A DNA stretch of 27,350 bases, taken from the NCBI GenBank assembly GCA_034698045.1, contig JAQGAU010000484.1, forward strand, positions 1 through 27,350, written 5' to 3'. This document shows positions 19,232 to 27,350 of this stretch, piece by piece. The position numbers and the translations under genes are program-made. The number at the start of each line of letters is the position of its first letter. Within the stretch, counting starts at the first letter, position 1. The stretch comes from Paramacrobiotus richtersi (Eukaryota > Tardigrada > Eutardigrada > Parachela > Macrobiotidae). The notes under the pieces are model-generated. The model did no database searches. It saw only the letters and a program-made list of their open reading frames with translations, and was not told the origin of the DNA.

Positions 19232-20363
19232 ATGGCGCTGAAAATATCAGCTAATGGCACCTTTTTAGCCTCTGTTAACCGCTCGTCTTATCAGTCTCTG
19301 ACAACGGATACCGTTACCGCTTGGGCGTCCACCTATCTGACCCTATGCTATGCCGGCGGAGTTGGCAATTTCCTGCTGGCCATCTTGATCTTCCGTGCAC
19401 CAAAATTAAGCACTGGTTGTGGTCTCTTAATCGCGCACTGCCTAATATCACATGGAGCTCTAAACACGATAGCGTATCCAATTATTGCTATCACCGTCTA
19501 TGAAAAGCTTGTCGTCGGTAGGAGCCTGGCCTCTGTACACTGCGGCTACATCATGTGGTTCCAAATGACCTGTCGCTACGCTGCCAACTGGATCGACACC
19601 TATATCGCCGCTAATCGTTTGGTTGCGCTGTCTTTTCCCTACAAATACCGGACATTCTCTCGCAGGAAGCGCGAGAACTTGGCAGTAGGCGTTTTATGGA
19701 TTGCTGGTGGAACTCTCGCTGTTCTTGGATGTTTTGATTTGGGGGTTAAATACACCATGTTACCATCGGGATCCTGCAGTGTTGTGCAGCAGAATGCTTT
19801 TGGTTTGGCTACGTTTGTAACGGGATACTACGCACCGCTGGCTCTGGCCGGCACCGGTTACGGGATTATATATTTGAGAATGTTAGCTAACAGAAAGAAC
19901 ACGGTTGCTACTTCCAACATTCCGGCGGCCGATAGAGCGAAAGAAAAGAAACGACTGAGCAAAGCCAACATGGTCTTCATCGCATTCTGCTGGAACCTGG
20001 TGTCCTATCTCGTCATGCCGCTCGCCGTCAGTGCTTCGCCGAGGATATTTTTCGATCAGCCACTGACAGCATTTTGGCTAGGATGTCTTCAGATTTTTGG
20101 ATACGTTACAAATCCAGTAAGCGCCGTGACTTGTTCATTTCGCAACGGTGGCATGATGAATTCCCGTCATTTTGTCATTGCAGATAATATTCTTTGCCAT
20201 GAGCACTGAATACCGTGCCGAGCTACGACGGAATTTCAAAAACTTGTGGGACTGGCCAGCACTTGGGAAATCCACATTAACCGTCGATACCGCGATGATA
20301 CCAGCTAGAGTTCAGTTACCTTCTGGCAAAGCAGCGAGTAACATGTCGACATCTAAAGGTTAA
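19232..20363 (+). CDS. Rhodopsin-like (class A) G-protein-coupled receptor, two exons
   Basis: Exon 1 is 19232-20116 and exon 2 is 20184-20363, with a 67-bp intron (CCA|gtaagc ... cattgcag|ATA) in phase 0; the product is 354 residues. I chose ATG 19232 (aagATGG) because the frame upstream has no other ATG. Seven membrane segments are visible. N-terminal glycosylation sites are NGT (8) and NRS (16). TM1 has GVGN (43-46). C104 and C182 can form the conserved disulfide. At the end of TM3 the usual DRY is ANR (127-129), followed by FPYKYR. TM4 has W156, TM5 P202. TM6 has FCWN with P263. TM7 has NP (294-295) completed by the second exon to NPIIFF, a variant of NPxxY, then an amphipathic helix 8 (EYRAELRRNFKNLW). 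The TM2 Asp is missing (LIAHCLISH). It is a plasma-membrane receptor for an unknown ligand, and a divergent lineage-specific member is likely. There are no breaks. Confidence 0.85.
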
Positions 20364-20441
20364 AGATTATTTCTCTGTAAGCATGAAACCTGTAACGCCA
20401 AAGCTGATATGACACTGTATGTAGCGGTCATGGGTTTTATA

Positions 20442-20447
20442 AATAAA
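20442..20447 (+). promoter_or_regulatory. Poly(A) signal AATAAA of the GPCR gene
   Basis: AATAAATAA lies about 80 bp after the GPCR stop codon in an otherwise non-coding stretch, a normal distance for a compact 3' UTR. Confidence 0.5.
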
Positions 20448-20449
20448 TA

Positions 20450-21910
20450 ACAAATGGTAGTTTATTGTCCAATGCAACGGGGCAAGGCCCCCTCGAGGCA
20501 ACAGACAGCGGATACGAGAGTATTATATGATAGTGGTCCAAAGACTAAAAGATTCAAGTCTTAATAAGAACGCAGAAGGCGTCAGTTATGGCTAGCGATA
20601 GTAACACTGAAAACATATTAGGAAAGCGTCGTGTATGCTTCGTTATAATAGTAAATAACTTTTAAGGCGAATTTCTTCTCGCTTCGCTAGCATTCAACTG
20701 AACGCTCACATACCACAGCACCAATCTTAGGCAATCGATAACAATCTAGGTATGGAAATGCAACAAACATAATTCTCGCACGCAGGGAGCGGTTGTCCCG
20801 CAGGCCGCATGAAACGTCTGCATTTACAATGAAGCATCTATACATCACATTTCTGTTCCTTCTGCAAACATTACCAAACAGCAGACAAGACTGACGTGCA
20901 CGAAAATCGTTGAAGGATATTTGAATAATGATGACCTTAAGCTGTTTCAAGATATACCAAAGCATCACCTGCATCTGTTCTGATTACTGCTTCGTGACAG
21001 GAACAAGGGTGCAGCAGTGCGTACATAATTGCTAGCAAAATAGTTTTAAATTTCGGCGCGGCGACACTCGAGAAACAATTTGTATACTGCCGCAATATAT
21101 CCCGCGCTGCGTCCGTTAAATCAACTGTAAGCAATCTAAACAATTTTATATTACTGACGGACGATTGCATTTTTTTCGAAGTTTTAGCTGTACGTAACTT
21201 CGGTAGTCCATAAATCTAAAAGCTTTTAATTATTAGTGCTGATCATCTCATCTCAAAATTTCCAATTGGTCTCAGATCTATTTTCCTGCAGCTTTCCTTA
21301 CTCAGAAATGCGCTATAACTTCGCAGCAGGGTGGTTAACGGGAACTGATTATATTGCTCTGGATATGATAGATTACATTGTTTCATATCCATCCCAAGAA
21401 CTAAAGTATTGTTGACTTTTTATCACACGAAGAACTTCCGAGGTTTTCGTAATGGTTAATCCACATGGAAGTTCAGTCAACACATACACCTTAGTAGTTT
21501 GTCGACGACGGCGACAGAGAATTGAGTAGCGGCGGCATGGTGACCTCTAGGTGAACACCTTCAGCCACTTTAGCCGGCTAACACATCTGGGCGGAATCGG
21601 AATGCATTTGTCGGAACGGTATATAATTTTACGCAGTTTATGCCGGAAAAAAAATCGGAATATATAGCAAAATATTTTACTGCACAAAATTCGGAATTAA
21701 CATTGTAATACTTACTGGCTTTGATTTTATGTGCACTGTTACCATTCATGACGCCCGATCGAACGCAAGTTTCTTGATCAGGCATACTGTTGGGAAAGCA
21801 CGCGGGAGCGTGTCTGTACCCCTCCTTAATGTAATTTTGAACAGTTTTTGTTTTTCTTTCAGAATTTGGATCCTGCAACGATCTTAATGTAGGCGAAACT
21901 CCGCGTCTTA
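20450..21910. other. Intergenic, nothing supported
   Basis: Short minus-strand frames (20687-21170, 21570-21900) show no motif or splice logic. The last part holds the intron or flank of the weak minus-strand candidate at 21912-22186. Confidence 0.4.
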
Positions 21911-21911
21911 C

Positions 21912-22186
21912 CTTATAGGCGGTCCTTAATTTCTCCGATATGCACATCGCTGCCCGCAAGTGTGCGTTGTACAGGCTCTTCCGGCATGCACCATTGTCAG
22001 CGCCACTCTAACATACTGTCTTCCGGATATCCAAAGCATATACTCTGGTTGCACGTACGGCATAGGGGTCCGATCTGCCTTAAGCAAGGAATTTAATGGA
22101 AAGCTTTCTTCGAGTTCGTCTTGCGATAGAGGATCTTTCATCACTCTCAACTTTCCACCAACATGCGAAATGTTTTTTGCAAACAT
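21912..22186 (-). CDS. Possible coding exon of unknown gene, with one frame change
   Basis: On the minus strand the frame reads KLRVMKDPLSQDELEESF, ADRTPMPYVQPEYMLWISG and VRVALTMVHA. After a shift near 21985-22000 another frame gives CRKSLYNAHLRAAMCISE and LRTAYK, ending exactly at a donor AAG|gtaaga (GT at 21911-21910). The composition looks like protein and the donor is strong, but I do not recognise the family and no partner exons were found. If real, it is another frameshifted gene in this window. Confidence 0.25.
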
Positions 22187-22189
22187 TTA

Positions 22190-23060
22190 ATTACATAGCC
22201 ACAATCGCGCTATTTTTTGGCGTCTGTACTTGTTCTTGTGATTTTCTGTGGTTTGGTGCACTGTCTTTCCCGGTGCAATATCCTTCCCAAAAAAATCAGC
22301 CAATCGATCGCGCTGAGATTGTTGAGTTCTGTAATTGTATAGTATTAGCGTGCTAGCCTGTGTACAGTATCACGTTGTACGACTGCTACATAACAGGATG
22401 AACTGTACTTGTTCCTGTTCCCTGAAGTTGGCTAATTGTGCGACTGTTTTGTGTTCGTGGACGAGGTTGTATGCAGATCGCTACGTTGTAACGAGAATGG
22501 CATCTTCCTTTTAAGAAAGCTTTGCTGAATGTGTTTTCACAAGAGTTTGGAGTCCGAAGCTAGATTCTAATTAGTGTGTGGTTAATCTTACGTGTAAGAC
22601 GGACGTTTGTTCGTGTTTGGTAACCTTTGTAAAGAAGAAGGGTCGTTCTTTACGGAAGTTAAGCGGTAGCTGTGAGCTAGCAGGAAGTTGTCAGATTCTT
22701 CCACGTTACATTAGGTCCGCGGATCTCTTGTACCGAGTGTGTCAGGTTGGTAGGACGAGTCAGAACGGTAAATGGTTCTAAGCAGTATGTCAGTATGATA
22801 TATCTTTTGTGATATTGAGAAACGTATTCATTTAGAGATATCCTGTTATCCATCTTGCAGGTACTTCGTTACAGATGCTTTTAGCATATGCATTGCCACG
22901 GAGCATTACATGAACGAGCGGCAAAAGTTCTTTTGCAGAAAAATAAGAATTGTATTGTGATTTTACCAGTTGTGCCAGTTAGTATGCGGTACGCGCACTG
23001 CAGGGCTCCAGTTACGAATACTACCGGTACTCCTTGCCGTATTGCATGGTAATATATGAT
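22190..23060. other. Intergenic, nothing supported
   Basis: Plus-strand frames of 60-90 codons (22096-22356, 22578-22781) are T-rich and Cys/Phe/Leu-rich without motifs. No RNA gene is seen. Confidence 0.4.
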
Positions 23061-23062
23061 GT

Positions 23063-23389
23063 TCAGACGTAGAGAACAAGGCGAAAACTTTGGTTACAAT
23101 GCTTAATGTAATTTTTCAACAAAACAAGACAAAATCGACCTCTCATGACATAAATAAGGAGGGAACAAAGCCGAGGAAGGTATATATACATTGCGCACCC
23201 GGGGCAGCGAAATAAGCCCGGTCCGCGGATGATGCTGGTTATGTTGTGCATGATCGTCGAGCTAAAATTGTGGTGGGCTCGGAATTCGGAAAGGGTCATC
23301 TTGTTGAAGTAAGTGCTGTCATCGGCGCTTTGGACTGCTGTGAGCTTTGCCAACAACGAAATAAATAAAGACCGACTGCGAAGGACCAT
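23063..23389 (-). CDS. Possible small secreted protein or first exon
   Basis: ATG at 23389 (minus) begins a 108-codon frame. The first 22 residues (MVLRSRSLFISLLAKLTAVQSA) have a basic start, a hydrophobic core and an Ala ending, like a signal peptide. The next 45 are polar with two glycosylation sequons (NFS, NIT) and CPGC; the rest is hydrophobic and less convincing. Third positions are GC-rich only in the first 60 codons, so the true exon may end near 23200. No family is recognised. It lies downstream of the Ig/FN3 gene on the same strand. Confidence 0.3.
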   Translation of the reverse strand: MVLRSRSLFISLLAKLTAVQSADDSTYFNKMTLSEFRAHHNFSSTIMHNITSIIRGPGLFRCPGCAMYIYLPRLCSLLIYVMRGRFCLVLLKNYIKHCNQSFRLVLYV

Positions 23390-23627
23390 AATATTGTTTA
23401 AGAATTTAAAATGCTGTGCAACTGCAAATGTCCTTGGAGCTTACAGGTATGCGCTCTGGCAGTTTCGAACACTATGATTCCCGGTAGTTTCCCGGTAATT
23501 TGTTCTAATGCAAGTTGTGCTGCATATGGATGCATCATATCATGTTTTTGAAGAACTGCAGATCAACATATTTCAAAATTAACCGACACACCGCAGACCA
23601 CAAGACACTGCGTTGAAGTAACGTAAG

Positions 23628-26600
23628 TTACTGTCGGTCTGATGTAGCCGTGGATGTTACGTAGCCGGCGGTGGTGTTCGTGCTGGCCTGCGCGGCTACG
23701 CTGAAACGGTAAACCATATTCTCTTGGCTCCAGTCGTACTTGTTCTCGGCGGCCACCATCACGGAGCACTCAGAAAGTGGACGCAAGCCCTTCATGACGA
23801 AGACGTGCTCGTAGATGTACACGCCATCATGCGCCGTCCGCAAGTCCACCGCCTCGGTGGCCACCACCTCACCCTACTGGGCACCCACGTCTATCTCGTC
23901 GGCCTGTGCACGGACTCTGTTTATTACACTGTTAACAATGTCAGCTCAGCGGGCGCCCCACGTCGCAGTATACGATCTTGTAGTTCTTGACGGGACTGGG
24001 CGACTTTACACGCATCTTCAAGCCCAGTGTCAGCGGCTCCTTGTCGTGTAGCTGCATGAGCTCCGAGTGAGCGTACGCTACGTAACAAAACTCTCAACTT
24101 CAATAAAATGATGAAGAATAAGACTACTTACCCGACAGTTTTATTTCGTAGGAAGCCATACCGATGGCGTTTTGCAGCCAGCAGGCATACCTGCCCAGGT
24201 CCTCATTTTCCACATTGGTGATGACCAGGGTGGTGTTAATGCTGGAGTTTCCGGTGTCCATGTGCATTTCATGCCGACTGTCGTTGCGCAGCTACAGCTT
24301 CCGCACATGATCAACTGACACTGATCAACTGATCAACTGACACACTCATCTCTGAGCGGATATATGTGCGCTGACCTGGGTTCTCAGGATACCATTGTCA
24401 GTCCAGACGATGTGGTGCCACGTCGGAGTGACGCCGCTGGTTGGGTAGACCAAGAAAGTGCAGCGCAGCGTGACGTTGCGGCCTGTTGTGGTCAGGACGA
24501 GGGCCTGTCTGCTGGTCGATTCGGGGGGATCTACAGCACAACGATGCGTGTTCAGTTACACGCGCCGTACTATGGTTAATGTTAAACTTTAAGTTCCTTC
24601 GCTTCTATCGCTCCTTCATTGCAGCTAACGGCGAGTGAACTTGCTAGTTAATATTACTAGGAAAGTGCACTCGCTCGTGGCGGGCACTGGGTGACCGAAG
24701 CAAAGAACGATGTAATTCGCGCACGATTTCGTCAGTGCAGAGTATCTGTAGCATGAGTTACCACAAATATGACCCACGTAAAAAACTCTGCGAAGGTTTC
24801 ATTTCTTTTTCGAACTTATTGTAAATTCCGAACCCAAAATATTTTTAGAAAAACATATATTATTATTATTATTTGGAGTAATAATAATAATTTAATTTAT
24901 TAAATTTTACTATTATTTAATAATATAAAATAATAAATAAAATAAATAAATAATTATTGAAAATAAATAATTATAGTGACCGACCGACGGAATGACAGAC
25001 GGACTTTGAGATCCACTTGAGCTGAGTATAGAGGACCTTCGCTTCGCTTCGGTCGATAAGTTTAACAAAATATTTAGATAGGAAAGCGCGGTACTGTTCA
25101 GCGCGTGTACGTGCCGGCACTTACGGGTGAAGACGACCTTGACGGGCTGCGAGATCGCCGGGTCGCCGACGCCGTTGCTGGCTGTGCACTGGTAATCGCC
25201 TGCGTCGGTGCGCGACCACGACTCCGCCGTGATGTTGTGTAGACCGTCGTACTTTGGGAGTTCGCGCAGCTGACCGTTTTGGCCCTTACAACGCAATCAA
25301 GCCGGTGTTCACCAGTCGTCGTTATGACGGAATAACGGCAAAGGCCGCGTGATCTGCGGCGCTGGGTTGCCGCTGGCAGTGCAACGGAGGGAGAAGGTCG
25401 CGCCCCAGGCCAACTCGCTCAGCTCCGTCGGCTGCACTTCTGCGCTCGGCCGGTCTAGATACAATGACGCACATTAGGCTTCATTTACTATTTGTTGTTG
25501 AACCTTTAGATTGTGTTGTCTACTCATTTTCATTCCATTCAGTTTCCTTGTTTTATTTCTAAATTTTTTGAATTTTTTTTCTTGTAACCGGTTTTTATTT
25601 ATGCGATTGGTTTGCATTTAATTGTGAACTTATTAACAGTTTACATCACCATGTGCAAACTTCAGCACAGGTCAAAGTGCGATGGACTTACAGATGACAA
25701 CGACGGTGTGCGTAACGCTGACGGTGTCCGTAACGCTCCGGAAGTCTTTCGGCTCGACGGTGTACGTGTAATCGCCGTTATCGTCAATGCTGACATTCTT
25801 AATGTGCAGGTTGTAGCGGCCCACTTCCGTGGCGTCCAGATGGAGGTTGCCGCTGTTCTTGCTGGAGTACTGGCGAAACAGCGTCCGACTACCCCTCTTC
25901 CACATGGGCACGCCGCTGTCGGGCCACTCGATCTCGCAGGCTAGCATCGCAGACTCTCCGGTCTGCACCATTACTCTCTGCGGCTTTGTCTTTATCACGG
26001 CCGGCGCCGGCAACGCTCCGTCCGTTCCTTCGGAGAGGGACGCGTCCTGGCACATGACAACTAGAACATAGCGATTACATTAGTCACACAGGTCCGAAAC
26101 TGCAGCGAACCAGGGCTTTTGACTCTTTCCCCCACTCCCCCTTTATTCGACCGTTTGTGTGCAGTGCAGTGTGCACATCCTAAAGAAATACTGAACCTGG
26201 TTATACTTATAGCAATGCTGTTGTTCCCGTTTCAGCCAGTTCATATTCAGCGACACACGTCAAAGCCCACTGAAGAAACATCACGGCCCGTGCCGACATC
26301 GCACTGAACATGACCGCATACTGGTCTGCCCGCAGGCGCTAGAGGTCATCGAGTACAGCTAGTCGAGAATAAGAAGCCTGCCCTTGGTGTCGAGAGACAC
26401 AGGCGCAACCGTTAACTGAAGACATACCCAAACTATTTTCGGCCCAGACTATTTGTACTTTCGTATATTTGGGAGTTTTGCTGGCAGTCGTCCACACAAC
26501 TGCAGGGAAATTACTCTTCAGCTTGTGTCGTTGATCACAATCCAAGTTCATCGGCAGTTTCCACCAGGCACCGCCCTATCGTCAGGTCCGAATTACCTCC

Positions 26601-26657
26601 AGTTAACAGCAGACCCGCAGCTATCCAACTGACAGCAATCTCCCTGTGATCCATCAT
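23628..26657 (-). CDS. Nephrin/SNS-like Ig-FN3 cell-surface protein, six or more exons
   Basis: Exons on the minus strand: 26657-26597 (signal peptide, IAVSWIAAGLLLTG), 26060-25692 (Ig1), 25454-25125 (Ig2), 24530-24376 and 24291-24132 (Ig3), and from 24077 (FN3). Every junction has GT/AG and matching phases: all phase 1 except phase 0 inside Ig3, the usual pattern for Ig genes. Ig1 reads QTGESAMLACEIEWPDSG and RYNLHIKNVSIDDNGDY, like the first domain of nephrin, SNS/hibris and kirre adhesion proteins. Ig2 has FSLRCTASGNPAPQI and DAGDYQCTASNGVGDP. Ig3 has RNVTLRCTF and NVENEDLGRYACWLQNAIG. FN3 has SPSPVKNYKIVYCD and GLRPLSECSVMVAAENKYDWS. Anomalies: two TGA codons in Ig2 (25311-25309, 25299-25297), a one-base shift near 23945, TAG at 23876-23874, and Tyr at the second Ig1 Cys (DYTYTV). 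The membrane segment and cytoplasmic tail are not found; the frame stops at 23628. Such proteins act in cell-cell recognition. Confidence 0.7.
24308..24344. repeat. TGATCAAC repeats in an intron of the Ig gene
   Basis: Three copies of TGATCAAC, two followed by TGACAC, lie inside the 84-bp intron between the two halves of Ig3. Each core holds the palindrome TGATCA. This is probably slippage. Confidence 0.55.
24531..25124. other. Large intron of the Ig gene with an AT trinucleotide hairpin
   Basis: The 594-bp gap lies between the Ig2 and Ig3 exons. At 24860-24893 a (TTA)n stretch is followed by its complement (AATAAT...), giving a perfect AT hairpin of about 14 bp, and AT-only DNA continues to about 24970. 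No exon is seen. Confidence 0.55.
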
Positions 26658-26660
26658 AGC

Positions 26661-27116
26661 GGAGGAAAAGCAGAACCAGTTATACTGCCAGTATACCTTA
26701 GCAAAATCCCGCGAATGCTAGGAGAATACTGATTCAGTAATGCTGCTTCAGGCTCTAGCGAACACGACTAACTGCACGAAGGCATCATTGCTTTAATAGT
26801 CATGCAAAAGTTTGGCGAAAGTTTGGCCAAGCAGACAGGATGGAAAGTGAATGTAGAACACGGCGGCAAGTGTGCATAAACAGTTTGTCCGGACATTATC
26901 ATAGCGGGTGATCAGTTATCTGAACACCGGATCGGGAAATAGACCGTAATCGAAAAGCTGGTTTTCTGCGCCCATCGCCTGCTCACGGTGCAGACTTCCC
27001 TGAGGGCTCGCAAAATAGTCTACACTAGGATGAATGCATAATATGGTTTCATAACTGCATTGGTGGCTCAGCCGCTCAAAGGGTTCTACGAGCAGGGATA
27101 AGTGGTATTCACAAAC
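26661..27116. other. Divergent intergenic region
   Basis: This lies between the start of the minus-strand Ig gene (ATG 26657) and the start of the plus-strand secreted-protein gene (ATG 27117). The two genes are therefore head to head with about 460 bp between start codons, so promoters for both should lie here. I see no definite TATA or initiator motif. Confidence 0.4.
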
Positions 27117-27350
27117 ATGTTGTCGCTCACGTCATTTTCGATCGCTCTGTTGATATTTCTGCTCTCCTGGACTCCCAACAATGACGCTACAATCGCTCCA
27201 CAAGGTTGGCAACTGTTATTATGTTTGGTGCAATGATTGACGCGTTTACATACATACTTCCTTGTTAGTGGTCACCAAGGGCGTGCGAAGCTCCAAAATG
27301 CTGTTGGGCAAAAGTTTTGCCCAACGGCGCAAGTTAGCCGAAAAGTGTGC
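27117..27350 (+). CDS. Unidentified secreted protein, first two exons (runs off right edge)
   Basis: ATG at 27117 (aacATGT) opens exon 1, which encodes a clear signal peptide (MLSLTSFSIALLIFLLSWT) and then NNDATIAPQ, ending at CAAG|gttggc (27204). A 64-bp intron with acceptor cttgttag (AG 27267-27268) leads to exon 2. This completes the split codon G|TG and reads VTKGVRSSKMLLGKSFAQ, RRKLAEKC to the edge. The phase agrees (1/1). The mature start is basic. I do not recognise the family; a secreted enzyme, matrix protein or peptide precursor are all possible. The 5' intron right after the signal peptide is typical of animal secreted-protein genes. Confidence 0.55.
27304..27324. repeat. Perfect 21-bp palindrome in coding sequence
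   Basis: TTGGGCAAAA (27304-27313), one central G, then its exact complement TTTTGCCCAA (27315-27324). It lies in exon 2 of the secreted-protein gene. It could form an RNA hairpin only with distortion because the loop is one base, so chance or a protein-binding site are alternatives. Confidence 0.6.

Noticed and set aside
24300-24375. TAG after the Ig3 first-half exon as a nonsense codon
   Set aside because: It is the last part of the intron: the acceptor ctgtag at 24293-24292 restores phase 0, so the stop is not in the message.
25293-25320. A 28-bp GT..AG intron that would remove both TGA codons of Ig2
   Set aside because: Too short for this genome's other introns, and removing it puts the following Ig sequence out of frame.
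696-26055. Reassignment of stop codons (in-frame TAG/TGA at several loci) as a genetic-code change
   Set aside because: The stops occur together with frameshifts in the same loci, involve all three stop codons, and the intact GPCR ends normally at TAA.

Overview
This window looks like nuclear DNA of a small-genome invertebrate. Reasons: spliced genes with very short introns (59, 64, 67 and 84 bp wherever both splice sites can be placed), canonical GT..AG junctions with matching phases, AATAAA signals, a divergent rhodopsin-like GPCR, a nephrin-like Ig/FN3 cell-surface protein, and LTR and non-LTR retrotransposon remains. An ecdysozoan, perhaps a tardigrade, would fit, but that is inference only. 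I see no tRNA, rRNA, CRISPR array or bacterial operon.

Layout. 1-980: C-terminal part of a DNA-transposon-derived protein with an in-frame TAG. 1282-3187: a broken fragment resembling omega-class glutathione transferase, then a broken TRAPPC13-like gene whose last two exons still splice in phase; an antisense exon resembling prefoldin-like UXT faces it at 3214-3416. 3420-7560: about 4 kb with no gene I can support. 7567-8590: two pieces of the same region of a non-LTR retrotransposon, in permuted order. 8590-9806: nothing supported. 9807-17799: an approximately 8 kb element bounded by nearly identical direct repeats of 248/234 bp. It carries a broken Gag gene and a broken second ORF, no detectable pol, and arrays of short tandem repeats between and after the ORFs. 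19232-20363: an intact two-exon GPCR gene. 20364-23060: mostly empty, with one weak coding candidate. 23063-26657 (minus): a possible small secreted protein, then a six-exon gene for a signal peptide, three Ig domains and an FN3 domain. 27117-right edge: first two exons of an unidentified secreted protein.

The most interesting object is the 8 kb element. It has Gag but no reverse transcriptase, RNase H, integrase or tyrosine recombinase, and its second ORF encodes a coiled-coil protein followed by what I read as four tandem winged-helix modules resembling the linker-histone globular domain. The terminal repeats differ by one substitution and one 14-bp indel, yet both ORFs are interrupted. Most breaks are single-base slips at or beside short homopolymers. 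That points either to assembly error or to a non-autonomous family moved in trans. Several host-gene candidates here (GST-like, TRAPPC13-like, Ig/FN3) also carry stops or slips, while the GPCR is clean.

All family assignments come from reading translations and remembered family patterns; no searches were run.
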